DNA of 64,000 nt from Bacteroidales bacterium. Its GTDB lineage: Bacteria; Bacteroidota; Bacteroidia; Bacteroidales; VadinHA17. This document shows, piece after piece, positions 34,710-44,085 of the stretch. The stretch lies in the NCBI GenBank assembly GCA_017999895.1, contig JAGNKY010000004.1, forward strand, positions 124,001-188,000. The letters run 5' to 3'. Under the pieces are notes generated by a model. That model did no database searches, was not told the DNA's origin, and saw nothing but the letters and a program-made list of their open reading frames with translations. A program made the position numbers and the translations under genes. Each line of letters starts with the position of its first letter. The first letter of the stretch is position 1.

Positions 34710-34717
34710 TAATTTTG
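34710..34717 (+). promoter_or_regulatory. Candidate -7 box for the rseC-rnf operon
   Basis: TAATTTTG matches TAnnTTTG and lies 21 bases before the GTG start of rseC, the first gene of the operon. No clear -33 box was found. Confidence 0.45.
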
Positions 34718-34737
34718 CTAATTCAATTTTAAAAACT

Positions 34738-35151
34738 GTGGCGGAAAAGGAAATAACACACGAAGGAGTGGTCGTTTCAGCCGAACCTGATTCGGTTACA
34801 GTGATGATTGACAGTCAAATAAGCTGTGCCGGATGCAAGGCTTTTAATTTCTGCAGTGTCGGCAGATCAAATGATAAAACTATAAAAATTGAGGGCCATT
34901 TCGATATACCTGAAGGTTCAAAAGTACTTGTTTCTATAAGCAAGTCTCAAAGCTATATGGCTTTATTTATAGGGTATATAATGCCGCTGTTAATACTTAT
35001 CGCTATATTTTTTGTACTTATCGGATTATCAGTAGGTGAAGCTATGGCAGGATTAATATCATTGGTCGCCACAGCTTTATACTATTTTATTCTTTATTTA
35101 TCGGGTAGTAAGATTTCTAAAATATTTTCATTCAGGATAAAAAAGTTATAA
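34738..35151 (+). CDS. rseC: RseC/SoxR-reducing family protein
   Basis: This 137-residue protein is read from a GTG start. Four Cys lie in SCAGCKAFNFCSVG at about 29-42 (three of them as CAGC plus a later Cys). Two membrane segments follow (ALFIGYIMPLLILIAIFFVLI and AGLISLVATALYYFILYL). RseC proteins reduce the SoxR cluster or modulate sigma-E in Proteobacteria. In Bacteroidota the gene usually stands at the head of the rnf operon, as here. It is followed after four bases by rnfB. Confidence 0.9.
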   Translation: MAEKEITHEGVVVSAEPDSVTVMIDSQISCAGCKAFNFCSVGRSNDKTIKIEGHFDIPEGSKVLVSISKSQSYMALFIGYIMPLLILIAIFFVLIGLSVGEAMAGLISLVATALYYFILYLSGSKISKIFSFRIKKL

Positions 35152-35155
35152 GCAA

Positions 35156-36022
35156 ATGGGGCATACAATTCTATTATCGGTTGCATTACTTGGCTCAATA
35201 GGGCTGGCGGCATCGATTATTCTTTATTATGTTTCGCAGAAATTCAAAGTTTATGAAGATCCAAGAATAGACATTATTCAGCAGATATTGCCAGGAGCAA
35301 ATTGTGGAGGATGTGGTTTTACCGGCTGCCGCAATTTTGCCGAGGCACTCATTAAGGCAGAAAGCCTTGAAAGTTATAACTGTCCCGTCGGCGGTGAAAA
35401 CGTCATGAATGAAGTGGCAAAAGTACTTGGCAAAGAAGCCGTTAAAACTGAAAGTATGATTGCTGTTGTTCGTTGTCAGGGATCTTACGATAATTGCTAC
35501 CGAACTTCTGAATACGACGGTGCTAAAAAATGTATTATTGTTCATAACCTTTATGGAGGTGAAACCGACTGTCAATATGGTTGCATAAAATATGGAGATT
35601 GCGTAAATGCATGTCTGTTTAATGCAATGTATACCGATGAAAAAACAGGATTGCCTGTAATCCTCGATGATAAATGCACAGGATGTGCTGCCTGTGTAAA
35701 AGCTTGTCCGAGAAATATCATTGAACTTCGTAAAAAAGTAAAAAAAGACAGAAAAATATTTGTTGCTTGCGTCAATTACGATAAGGGTGGAGTGGCACTT
35801 AAAGCTTGTAAGGTGGCATGTACCGGTTGTACTAAATGTATTAAAGTTTGCGAGTATGATGCTATAACTATTGAAAACTTCCTGGCGTATATTGATTCGT
35901 TCAAATGCACATTATGCAGGAAGTGTGTTACCGAATGTCCAACAAATGCTATTGTGGAAGCAAATTTTCCACCCAGAAAAGCTAAAACCGAAACTATTCA
36001 AGAACCAGTGAAGGAAGAATAA
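35156..36022 (+). CDS. rnfB: Rnf electron transport complex subunit B
   Basis: This 288-residue protein has one N-terminal membrane helix and the NCGGCGFTGC cluster motif. Further cluster sets follow: QYGCIKYGDCVNAC, CTGCAACVKACPRNI, CTGCTKCIKVCEYDAI and CTLCRKCVTECPTNAI. It takes electrons from ferredoxin at the cytoplasmic face and passes them into the complex. The C-terminus ends in a charged Lys/Glu tail. The gene begins four bases after rseC and lies 39 bases before rnfC. Confidence 0.96.
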   Translation: MGHTILLSVALLGSIGLAASIILYYVSQKFKVYEDPRIDIIQQILPGANCGGCGFTGCRNFAEALIKAESLESYNCPVGGENVMNEVAKVLGKEAVKTESMIAVVRCQGSYDNCYRTSEYDGAKKCIIVHNLYGGETDCQYGCIKYGDCVNACLFNAMYTDEKTGLPVILDDKCTGCAACVKACPRNIIELRKKVKKDRKIFVACVNYDKGGVALKACKVACTGCTKCIKVCEYDAITIENFLAYIDSFKCTLCRKCVTECPTNAIVEANFPPRKAKTETIQEPVKEE

Positions 36023-36061
36023 TATATTAAAGATAATAATAAAAATTATAATAAAGAAATT

Positions 36062-37402
36062 TTGAAAGCATTAAAAACATTCCCGAAAGGCGGCATCCAT
36101 CCGCCTGAAAACAAACTGACAGCTGCCTGTCGCATTGAGAAATTACCACAACCAGCATCGGTTATTATACCTGTTGCACAACATTCCGGTTCGCCTGCAA
36201 TTCCAATAGTAAACCGGGGTGATAAAGTACTAACAGGTCAGCTTATTGCAAAGGCTGCAGGATATTTTTCGGCAAATATTCATTCCTCTTTTTCAGGAAC
36301 AGTTTTAAAAATTGATAATGCTATTGATACGTCCGGATATAAACAGTTATGTATTTTTATTAATGTTACTGGAGATGAATGGATATCTGAAGTGGATAGA
36401 AGTAATGATTTAATCGAAGAGATAAAAGATACTCCTGAAGAGATAATTAAGAAAATTCAGGATGCAGGCATTGTAGGTCTTGGAGGAGCAGCATTCCCGA
36501 CGCATATAAAATTAAAAGTGCCTGAAAATAAGAAATGTAATTTGCTTATCATAAATGGTGCTGAATGTGAACCTTATCTGACATCCGATCACAGGCTAAT
36601 GCTCGAGAAAGGCAATGAAATTATCGTTGGCACAAGGATAATGATGAAAGCTCTTGGAGTAAACAGAGCAATTATTGCCATCGAGAACAATAAAGCCGAT
36701 GCTATTTCACTTCTGGATGAATTGGTTAAAGGTGACGGGGATATTTTTATTCAGCCTCTAAAAGTAAAATATCCGCAGGGTGGCGAAAAACAATTAATAA
36801 AGGCGATTACCGGCCGTGAAGTTCCTTCAGGCAGATTACCTATTGACGTTGGCGTAGTGGTACAGAATGCCGGAACTGCTTTTGCAGTATACGAAGCAGT
36901 ACAGAAAAACAAGCCACTAATCGAAAGAGTTGTCACAGTAAGCGGTAGCTCGCTAAAAAGAGCCGGCAATTATATAGTTCGAGTCGGGACAGCGGTATCT
37001 CAGCTTATAGATACCGCAGGGGGGCTTCCTGAAGATGCGATTAAAGTAATAAGCGGCGGACCTATGATGGGAAAAGCATTAAGCAACCTTCAGGTCCCTG
37101 TTGTAAAAGGCACATCAGGAATTGTAGTTTTTGCCAATGGAGAATCAACAAGAACTCCTTTTGGACCGTGTATTCGCTGTAGTAAGTGTATTCGTGCGTG
37201 CCCTATGAATCTCGAACCATATCTACTTATGTCACTTGCAGAAAAAAATCTATTCGAAAGAATGCAAGATGAAATGGTTACCGATTGTATGGAGTGCGGA
37301 TCATGCAGTTATATCTGCCCTGCATACAGACCTTTGCTCGACTATATAAGGCTGGGCAAAACCACCGTAATGAAAATGATACGAGAAAAAAATATGAAAT
37401 AA
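36062..37402 (+). CDS. rnfC: Rnf electron transport complex subunit C
   Basis: This 446-residue protein starts at TTG (KALKTFPKGGIHPPENKLTA). It has a flavin/NADH-binding part with IVGLGGAAFPTHIKL and NGAECEPYLTSDHRLM, and the YPQGGEKQL signature. Two 4Fe-4S motifs follow near the end (CIRCSKCIRACPMNLEP and CMECGSCSYICPAYRP). RnfC exchanges electrons with NAD(H). The upstream gap holds no ATG in frame, and the TTG matches the usual N-terminus of the family. Confidence 0.96.
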   Translation: MKALKTFPKGGIHPPENKLTAACRIEKLPQPASVIIPVAQHSGSPAIPIVNRGDKVLTGQLIAKAAGYFSANIHSSFSGTVLKIDNAIDTSGYKQLCIFINVTGDEWISEVDRSNDLIEEIKDTPEEIIKKIQDAGIVGLGGAAFPTHIKLKVPENKKCNLLIINGAECEPYLTSDHRLMLEKGNEIIVGTRIMMKALGVNRAIIAIENNKADAISLLDELVKGDGDIFIQPLKVKYPQGGEKQLIKAITGREVPSGRLPIDVGVVVQNAGTAFAVYEAVQKNKPLIERVVTVSGSSLKRAGNYIVRVGTAVSQLIDTAGGLPEDAIKVISGGPMMGKALSNLQVPVVKGTSGIVVFANGESTRTPFGPCIRCSKCIRACPMNLEPYLLMSLAEKNLFERMQDEMVTDCMECGSCSYICPAYRPLLDYIRLGKTTVMKMIREKNMK

Positions 37403-37412
37403 TCGTTTAGAA

Positions 37413-38567
37413 ATGAGTCGTTTGCTAAAAGTTTCCAACTCTCCGCATATTCATGCAAAGGATAGTACAAAAAAAATGATGTATAACGTCATTATTGCAC
37501 TTATCCCTGCACTGATTGCTGCCATTTATTATTTCGGTTGGGGAGCTATCATAGTTACCTTAACTTCCGTTCTGTCGTGCGTTATTTTTGAATACTTAAT
37601 CCAAAAATATCTTATAAGAGGACCTGTTACTATAACTGACGGCTCAGCTATCGTTACAGGTATCCTTCTTGCATTCAACGTTCCGTCAAATCTTCCTATA
37701 CTGTTGATTATCATCGGAGCTCTTGTAGCAATTGGTATAGGGAAGATGAGTTTTGGAGGACTTGGCAATAATCCGTTCAATCCGGCACTTGTTGCACGTG
37801 TTTTTCTTCTGATATCGTTTCCTGTTCAGATGACTACCTGGCCGGTACCTTCAGGATTCAAGACAGCAGCCTCCAACGAAGTTATCGAATCATCAATAGT
37901 TTCAATAGAGAAAGAACGACCCGGAATGCAGAGGAAAGGAAATAAAAATAAAGATATAGATATAAATGCCGGAGCAACTACGGCTGACGGGCAGCCTCAA
38001 CAACAAGGGAAGGGTTATACCGATGTAGTAACCGGCGCAACCCCTCTTGGAACTCTTAAACAGGGATTACATAACGGAGAAAATATTTCACAGATTATGG
38101 AGCAGGTACCAAGTCATATGCAAATGTTTTACGGATATAAAGGAGGTTCGATGGGAGAAATAGCCGCTCTGGCATTGCTTATCGGTTTTGTATATCTGCT
38201 TATTAAAAAAGTAATAACATGGCATATACCGATTGCAGTTATAGGAAGTGTGGTTATTTTTACAACTATACTCTGGCTGGTTAATCCAGAAAAAAATGCC
38301 GATCCTCTGTTTCATATTCTTACTGGAGGCATTCTTCTGGGAGCAATCTTTATGGCGACCGATTATGTTACTTCTCCTATGGTGCCGGCTGCAATGATCT
38401 TATACGGTATTGGAATAGGAGTGATAACGATTTTAATAAGAGTGTTTGGAGCATATCCCGAAGGCGTTTCTTTTGCAATTCTGATAATGAATGCTTTTGT
38501 TCCGCTCATGAATGCATATATTAAACCCAAACGATTCGGAGAGGAGGTTAAACATGGCAAAGATTGA
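37413..38567 (+). CDS. rnfD: Rnf electron transport complex subunit D
   Basis: This 384-residue integral membrane protein is made of many hydrophobic helices. The covalent-flavin motif is VVTGATPLG, with the FMN-bearing Thr. Before that motif there is a hydrophilic stretch of about 40 residues (KERPGMQRKGNKNKDIDI and a Gln-rich DGQPQQQGKG). Such a stretch occurs in some Bacteroidota members. RnfD forms part of the ion channel. It overlaps the next gene by 14 bases. Confidence 0.95.
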   Translation: MSRLLKVSNSPHIHAKDSTKKMMYNVIIALIPALIAAIYYFGWGAIIVTLTSVLSCVIFEYLIQKYLIRGPVTITDGSAIVTGILLAFNVPSNLPILLIIIGALVAIGIGKMSFGGLGNNPFNPALVARVFLLISFPVQMTTWPVPSGFKTAASNEVIESSIVSIEKERPGMQRKGNKNKDIDINAGATTADGQPQQQGKGYTDVVTGATPLGTLKQGLHNGENISQIMEQVPSHMQMFYGYKGGSMGEIAALALLIGFVYLLIKKVITWHIPIAVIGSVVIFTTILWLVNPEKNADPLFHILTGGILLGAIFMATDYVTSPMVPAAMILYGIGIGVITILIRVFGAYPEGVSFAILIMNAFVPLMNAYIKPKRFGEEVKHGKD

Positions 38568-39129
38568 ATCAACTCTAAAAAACATGGTACTGTCACTTAC
38601 GCTTATAACGATTGGAGCTTCTGCAGCGCTCGGTTTTGTTTATGAAATTACAAAAAAACCCATTGAAGTCACAAGTATGAAAAATAAGCTCGAAGCCATT
38701 AAAGCTGTTGTGCCTTCATTCGATAATACCCCGGGCAGCGAAATGTTTATACTGCCAACAGACGATGGCGATTCACTTGAAATTTATCCTGCAAAGGTGG
38801 GCGATGAAATTGTAGCTTATGCGGTAAAAGCCGGAACACAAAAGGGCTTCAGCGGTTTCATAGGAATAATGGTAGGGTTCAAACCCGATGGTACAATCAT
38901 CAATACCAGTGTTCTGGAACATAAAGAGACTCCTGGCCTTGGATCCAAAATTACCGATCCAGGCTTTAGAGAACAATTCAATGGAAAAAATCCTGAAAAC
39001 TTCAGCCTTAAAGTTAAAAAAGACGGTGGACAGGTTGACGCTATCACAGCAGCAACAATAAGTTCAAGAGCTTTCTGCGATGCTATTGAACGAGCATACA
39101 ACACACTTAAGAAAGGAGGTTTGATATGA
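38554..39129 (+). CDS. rnfG: Rnf electron transport complex subunit G
   Basis: The open frame begins at 38512, but the ATG at 38554 (MAKIESTLKNMVLSLTLI) matches the family; the protein is 191 residues. One N-terminal membrane helix is followed by the periplasmic FMN domain, with GFSGFIGIMVGF, KETPGLGSKI and DAITAATISSRA, the attachment motif with the flavin-bearing Thr. It overlaps rnfD upstream by 14 bases and rnfE downstream by four. Confidence 0.95.
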   Translation: MAKIESTLKNMVLSLTLITIGASAALGFVYEITKKPIEVTSMKNKLEAIKAVVPSFDNTPGSEMFILPTDDGDSLEIYPAKVGDEIVAYAVKAGTQKGFSGFIGIMVGFKPDGTIINTSVLEHKETPGLGSKITDPGFREQFNGKNPENFSLKVKKDGGQVDAITAATISSRAFCDAIERAYNTLKKGGLI

Positions 39130-39716
39130 GCAAAATAAACGAATTCACAAAAGGATTTTTAAAAGAAAACCCTGTACTGGTTCTTCTCATTGGAATGTGT
39201 CCTGCCCTGGCTACTACAACATCGGCATTAAACGGAATAGGGATGGGACTGGCTACTACTTTTGTCCTTACCTGTTCAAATATTGTTATATCATTGCTCT
39301 CAGGCGTTATTCCGGACAAAGTGAGAATTCCGGCATTTATAGTAGTAATAGCATCATTTGTTACAATCGTTGACCTTATAATGCAGGCTTTTGTTCCGAC
39401 ATTATATAATACACTCGGGATATTCATTCCACTGATCGTTGTTAACTGTATAGTACTCGCAAGAGCAGAAGCCTTTGCAAGCAAAAACGGTGTTTTTGCT
39501 TCTTTCCTCGACGGAGCCGGAATGGGACTCGGATTTACAACTTCACTTGGAGTATTGGGAATTATACGTGAGTTGCTGGGAAACGGCGCTATCTTCGGAC
39601 ATAAAATAATTCAGGGCGACGGAATCCTTGTTTTCATATTGGCACCGGGAGCCTTTATCGCCCTTGGATATATTATAGCTATAGTCAATAAAATTAAAAA
39701 AACACAGGAGGCTTAA
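39126..39716 (+). CDS. rnfE: Rnf electron transport complex subunit E
   Basis: This 196-residue protein is almost entirely hydrophobic helices. The family marks are NPVLVLLIGMCPALATTTSA, a Cys-bearing CSNIVISLLSG, and PLIVVNCIVLARAEAFAS. RnfE and RnfA form the paired membrane core with a buried iron-sulfur centre. The ATG overlaps the rnfG stop (ATGA), and rnfA starts three bases after its end. Confidence 0.95.
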   Translation: MSKINEFTKGFLKENPVLVLLIGMCPALATTTSALNGIGMGLATTFVLTCSNIVISLLSGVIPDKVRIPAFIVVIASFVTIVDLIMQAFVPTLYNTLGIFIPLIVVNCIVLARAEAFASKNGVFASFLDGAGMGLGFTTSLGVLGIIRELLGNGAIFGHKIIQGDGILVFILAPGAFIALGYIIAIVNKIKKTQEA

Positions 39717-39719
39717 AAC

Positions 39720-40295
39720 ATGGAATATATACTAATTATCATTTCCGCCATATTTGTAAACAATGTAGTTCTTTCACAATTTCTTGGCATCTGCCCTTTT
39801 CTTGGCGTATCGAACAAAATAAACACTTCGTTAGGTATGGCTGGCGCAGTAGTATTTGTAGTCGTACTTTCAACTCTCGTTACTCATCTGATTTATACTT
39901 TTATTCTTGTTAAACTCGGACTTGCTTTCATGCAGACAATAACCTATATACTTGTTATTGCAACCCTTGTTCAGATGGTTGAAATAGTACTTAAAAAAAT
40001 AAGCAGACCGCTTTATCAGGCACTCGGTATATTTCTTCCGCTTATAACTACCAATTGTATGGTTCTCGGAGTTTCACTTCTTGTAATAAAAAAGAACTAT
40101 ACCCTCGCTGAATCGGTCGTTTACAGCGCAGCAACAGCTATAGGCTTCGGCCTCGCTCTTGTAATTCTTGCCGGAATAAGGGAACAACTCGAACTTGTTA
40201 ATATACCAAAAGGAATGAAGGGAGCTCCAATTTCACTTATCACTGCAGGAATTCTTTCCCTCGCATTCATGGGATTTTCAGGAATTGTAAAATAA
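39720..40295 (+). CDS. rnfA: Rnf electron transport complex subunit A
   Basis: This 191-residue membrane protein has FVNNVVLSQFLGICPFLGVSNK and PLITTNCMVLGVSLL, with the conserved Cys residues that hold the membrane iron-sulfur cluster with RnfE. It is the last gene of the seven-gene rseC-rnfBCDGEA operon. A weak AAAGAAT/ATTCTTT hairpin follows at about 40310. Confidence 0.96.
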   Translation: MEYILIIISAIFVNNVVLSQFLGICPFLGVSNKINTSLGMAGAVVFVVVLSTLVTHLIYTFILVKLGLAFMQTITYILVIATLVQMVEIVLKKISRPLYQALGIFLPLITTNCMVLGVSLLVIKKNYTLAESVVYSAATAIGFGLALVILAGIREQLELVNIPKGMKGAPISLITAGILSLAFMGFSGIVK

Positions 40296-40663
40296 TTACT
40301 TAATAAATCAAAGAATATAAATTTTATTCGTGAAATAATTCTTTATTATACTACAGAGTTCATGGGTTGAATCAAAATAAATCCGTGTTAATCGGTACTA
40401 ACAGTGATAAACTATTCTTGTCTTCATCATTGGGACAACCATAAATTAAAATATTTTATTAACGAATGCCATTATCCATGGTAAGGAAACAAAATCAATA
40501 ACTTATCAGATATTGAAAAGATTATGATTTTTATTTTACACAATTTTTTGTATCTTGTAATTTAGTTTTTGCATCAACCGGTAAAAATTTCATTAAAAAT
40601 TGTAAGTAATTATATAACATAAAGTAAATTAGTAAATTCTAATGGTCATTTAATGAGTCAGTT
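40296..40663. other. Intergenic stretch
   Basis: No open frame or clear repeat. Only a weak hairpin near the rnfA end, and AT-rich DNA before the J-domain gene. Confidence 0.4.
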
Positions 40664-41245
40664 ATGAATGTGGCTGATTATTACAGCATCCTTGGCCTCT
40701 CAAAAGGATCTTCTATCGAAGAGATAAAAAAATCATATCGTAAGATAGCAAGAGAATATCATCCTGACGTCAATCATAAACCAGGAGCAGAAGATATATT
40801 TATTGCCGCTACAGAAGCCTACGAATTTCTGATTACAAATTTTAACCGGTTAAACTCACTGGACTATGATGCGGGAATTACCATGGAAGAATGGAGAAAA
40901 TACCGGAGCGAGCAGGCTCGCAGGCGAGCAAATGCTTATGCTCACTCTTCATACTCGAAGTTCAGGCATACAGATTTATATAAAACTACACGAATTTTAG
41001 ACAGAACAACTATTATTACCTCCTTTGTTATTTCAATCGTGGTAATTTTTATTGCAATATACGGCTATATCTATCGCCTTAAACATCCTATTTTCGGAAT
41101 TAAACAACCGTCGTTCATGATTCTGGTTCTCTTCGTCATTCTTGGTATTATAATGCTTATTATTTCCTTTACTCAACTTAAAATATATCGCGAAAAATCA
41201 AAAAAGATAAACTTTAATGATAAGGAAAATAATCAATCCCTTTGA
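40664..41245 (+). CDS. J-domain (DnaJ-like) membrane protein
   Basis: This 193-residue protein begins with a J domain ([33 protein letters not shown], with the HPD tripeptide that stimulates DnaK). Two membrane helices follow ([21 protein letters not shown] and [19 protein letters not shown]). It probably recruits DnaK to the inner membrane. It lacks the zinc and C-terminal substrate domains of true DnaJ. The next gene begins inside its last 29 bases. Confidence 0.88.
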   Translation: MNVADYYSILGLSKGSSIEEIKKSYRKIAREYHPDVNHKPGAEDIFIAATEAYEFLITNFNRLNSLDYDAGITMEEWRKYRSEQARRRANAYAHSSYSKFRHTDLYKTTRILDRTTIITSFVISIVVIFIAIYGYIYRLKHPIFGIKQPSFMILVLFVILGIIMLIISFTQLKIYREKSKKINFNDKENNQSL

Positions 41246-41702
41246 AGCGGAAATCAACAGGTGCTTTGGCTGTGGGCCTTTCAATCCGTCAGGGTTGAAG
41301 CTCGAGTTCATGGAAGACGATGATAAACTAATCACAAAATGGAAACCTTCCGAAGTTTATCAGGGTTATCCGAATATGCTACATGGTGGTATAATTGCCA
41401 CTCTATTCGATGAAACAGCTGCATGGACTGTTTATACCAAAGGAAACACTGCAGGTGTTACCTCAACCTTGAATATTAAATATTATCATCCTGTTTATAT
41501 AAACAAAGGCGTTGTTACAGTTTATTCACACATAGAAGAAATGACAAGTAATAATGCTATAATTATATGTCGTCTGTTCGATAATGATAACCGGCTTTGT
41601 GCAGAAGCTGAATTGAACTATTTTATTTATCCTCCGGAAATTGCTGTACGAAGGTTCAGATATCCAGGCAGAGAAGCATTTTACGGCAAAGAAAACAGTT
41701 AA
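41217..41702 (+). CDS. PaaI-like thioesterase (hotdog fold)
   Basis: This 161-residue protein has the hotdog pattern: [16 protein letters not shown] at the start, then [22 protein letters not shown] with the HGG active-site turn, and [16 protein letters not shown]. It probably hydrolyses an acyl-CoA thioester. Its start overlaps the J-domain gene, so they are cotranscribed. A perfect hairpin follows 23 bases after its stop. Confidence 0.88.
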   Translation: MIRKIINPFEAEINRCFGCGPFNPSGLKLEFMEDDDKLITKWKPSEVYQGYPNMLHGGIIATLFDETAAWTVYTKGNTAGVTSTLNIKYYHPVYINKGVVTVYSHIEEMTSNNAIIICRLFDNDNRLCAEAELNYFIYPPEIAVRRFRYPGREAFYGKENS

Positions 41703-41725
41703 AGGCAGTTAAATAAATGGCATGG

Positions 41726-41766
41726 TTTTTGGGCATCAATTATGTTAATTAATTGATGCCCAAAAA
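41726..41766. terminator. 17-bp perfect hairpin abutting the serpin start
   Basis: Stem TTTTTGGGCATCAATTA (41726-41742) pairs with TAATTGATGCCCAAAAA (41750-41766) around a seven-base loop. It is a good terminator for the thioesterase operon in shape, but a T-run is on its left rather than after it. The next base is the A of the serpin ATG, so it could also control serpin translation. Confidence 0.55.
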
Positions 41767-43011
41767 ATGAAACCATCAGGAATATTTTATCTGTTTGGAA
41801 TTCTGCTAATTCCCATTTCTTTATCAATCTCGTGTGAAAAAAGCAATGACGATAATCCCGGGGATCCTATTCCGATTAATCTGACCGGCAAACAAGTTGC
41901 TCTCGTGAAATCGGGTAACGAGTTTGCCTTCGACATTTTCAGGAAAATTCTCGAAAATGAACCACCTGAAAAGAATATAATGATTTCTCCTCTTAGTATC
42001 TCCTATGCCCTTTCGATGACTGTCAACGGTGCAGACGGCCCTACACGCGACTCAATTCTCAAAGCTTTACGTGTCAGCAATATAAGCATCGAAGAACTCA
42101 ATCGTTCATACAAAGACCTTACAGCAGCGCTTCTGTCGGTTGATAAGAAGGTGGCAATGAAGATAGCCAATTCGGTATGGACTGAACAAAACTTCAGTGT
42201 GAAAAAAGCTTTCATTGATGTTCTTACTGATTATTATATGGCAGAATCAAAATCATTTAATATAAATGACGCCAATACACCATCCATTATCAATCAATGG
42301 ATTGAAGATAATACCAATGGATTAATAAAAGATATGATTGACCAACTTGATCCTGCAACGGTTATGTTGCTGATAAATGCAATATATTTTAAAGGTATGT
42401 GGAAATATGAGTTCGACAAAGCTGAAACAAAACCGCGCCAGTTTACAGTTGCAGGAGGCGGTCAGTTAGAAGTGCCTTCAATGAGCCAGGCAGAAACTCA
42501 TAAAGTATTTCAAGGTGAAGGATTTACTATGGTAGAGCTTCCTTATGGTCAGGGAAATTTCGTGATGGATGTAATCCTGCCTGATAACCAGTTAAATACA
42601 CTCTTTATAGCTAATTTAAGTGAGTTAAAATTCAATGAATGGACAAAATCGCTTTCTCCAGGGAAAGTGAATCTATACATGCCTCGTTTCAAATACAAAT
42701 ACAAAAAATCACTGAACGAAATACTCGCGGATATGGGTATGGAAATTGCCTTTACTGATTATGCTGATTTTACAAATATTGCTGATGCACCGTTACGCAT
42801 TGATTCAGTTTTGCATCAGACTTTTATCGAAACAAATGAAGAAGGAACAGAAGCTGCAGCTGCAACTGTTGTGGCTATTCTTCTTACTTCACTCGGGCCA
42901 GATAATCCATTATTAATTGATATCAACAGGCCTTTTATATATATTATCCGCGAAATAACAACTAATACGATAATTTTTATGGGCAGGGTTTCGAACCCTC
43001 TTTTAGAATAA
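41767..43011 (+). CDS. Lipoprotein serpin
   Basis: This 414-residue protein has a lipoprotein signal (GILLIPISLSISCEK, Cys23), then a full serpin fold: NIMISPLSISYALSMTVNGA, LLINAIYFKGMWKYEFDK, and NRPFIYIIREITTNTIIFMGRVSNP. The hinge EEGTEAAAAT (358-367) is the inhibitory type. By alignment with alpha-1-antitrypsin the scissile pair would be Thr374-Ser375; this is a count, not a test. Bacterial serpins are thought to block host or competitor proteases. The start codon directly follows a perfect hairpin. Confidence 0.93.
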   Translation: MKPSGIFYLFGILLIPISLSISCEKSNDDNPGDPIPINLTGKQVALVKSGNEFAFDIFRKILENEPPEKNIMISPLSISYALSMTVNGADGPTRDSILKALRVSNISIEELNRSYKDLTAALLSVDKKVAMKIANSVWTEQNFSVKKAFIDVLTDYYMAESKSFNINDANTPSIINQWIEDNTNGLIKDMIDQLDPATVMLLINAIYFKGMWKYEFDKAETKPRQFTVAGGGQLEVPSMSQAETHKVFQGEGFTMVELPYGQGNFVMDVILPDNQLNTLFIANLSELKFNEWTKSLSPGKVNLYMPRFKYKYKKSLNEILADMGMEIAFTDYADFTNIADAPLRIDSVLHQTFIETNEEGTEAAAATVVAILLTSLGPDNPLLIDINRPFIYIIREITTNTIIFMGRVSNPLLE

Positions 43012-43032
43012 CGCAGGGTTCAGGTTAAGAAT

Positions 43033-43064
43033 AAAAAGGTGCAGTTCCAACATTGCACCTTTTT
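43033..43064 (+). terminator. Rho-independent-type terminator after the serpin gene
   Basis: An 11-bp stem AAAAAGGTGCA / TGCACCTTTTT with a ten-base loop, followed by more T residues, 21 bases after the stop. Confidence 0.85.
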
Positions 43065-43138
43065 ATTTTTCTCCTTGATAAGACCCATATTATTCAAATA
43101 AAAAAATTTATCTACTTTTATTTCCCAATGACCGTTCA

Positions 43139-44059
43139 ATGAAATTTTATACAGCACTTATTATTACTATGATATTTTCCTTCTTTGATCCTGATTATCA
43201 GGATGGGTCTTACTTATTGATTTCCGGGCAGGAACAGAAACCGCTTTTCAGTTTCGGCGTATTTGCAGATGCTCAATATTGCGACTGTGAACCGTCAGGC
43301 TCGAGATATTTCCGCTCTTCTCTGGAAAAACTCAAGGAAGCAACTACTTCTATGAAAGATTTAAATCCTGATTTTATCATTAATCTTGGCGATTTGATTG
43401 ACAAAGACTTCGCTTCGTTCGATCCGATGCTGGAAGTAATTAAAAACAGCGGAATAAAAGTTTATCACGTGGCAGGCAACCACGATTTCTCCGTTGAAGA
43501 GAAACATAAAAAACGAGTCCGACCGCTACTTGGGATTAAGAATGGTTATTATTCTTTTACTTATAATCAGTTCAGATTCGTTATTCTCGATGGAAATGAG
43601 ATAAGCACTTATGGAACGACAAACAATACGGTGAAAAAACAGGCATCCGAATTGATCAAAAAGCTCGAAGCTGAAGGTGAACCAAATGCAATGGATTGGA
43701 ATGGAGGCATAAGTTCGCGGCAGATATCGTGGCTTATAAACCAGCTTAACAGTTCGAAGAAAGAAAATCAAAAAGTTTTTATTATTTGTCATTTCCCGGT
43801 GTGGCCGCAAAATGAGCATAATCTTCTTAATTACAAAGAAGTTTTGGCTGCGATTCAGCCGTACGACAATATAATTGCATGGTTCAACGGACACAATCAC
43901 GCCGGAAATTATGGTAACTCAGGCATGAAACATTTTGTAAATTTCAAAGGAATGGTTGAAACCGAAGATCTTAACAGTTATGCGGTTGTAGAAGTTTACA
44001 GAAACAAAATATGGATAAAGGGTTATGGCCGGGAGAAAAACATGATCCTCGCATATTGA
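43139..44059 (+). CDS. ADPRibase-Mn-type metallophosphoesterase
   Basis: This 306-residue protein starts with a hydrophobic stretch (FYTALIITMIFSFF). The calcineurin-like metal motifs are FADAQYCDCE, NLGDLIDKDF, VAGNHDFS, ICHFP and FNGHNHAGNY. The form 'DAQYCDCEPSGSRYFRSSLEKL' matches Mn-dependent ADP-ribose/CDP-alcohol pyrophosphatases. It probably cleaves a nucleoside diphosphate derivative in the periplasm, though an intracellular site is not excluded. Confidence 0.88.
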   Translation: MKFYTALIITMIFSFFDPDYQDGSYLLISGQEQKPLFSFGVFADAQYCDCEPSGSRYFRSSLEKLKEATTSMKDLNPDFIINLGDLIDKDFASFDPMLEVIKNSGIKVYHVAGNHDFSVEEKHKKRVRPLLGIKNGYYSFTYNQFRFVILDGNEISTYGTTNNTVKKQASELIKKLEAEGEPNAMDWNGGISSRQISWLINQLNSSKKENQKVFIICHFPVWPQNEHNLLNYKEVLAAIQPYDNIIAWFNGHNHAGNYGNSGMKHFVNFKGMVETEDLNSYAVVEVYRNKIWIKGYGREKNMILAY

Positions 44060-44085
44060 GAATGGATAATTGATTTATCCTATTG

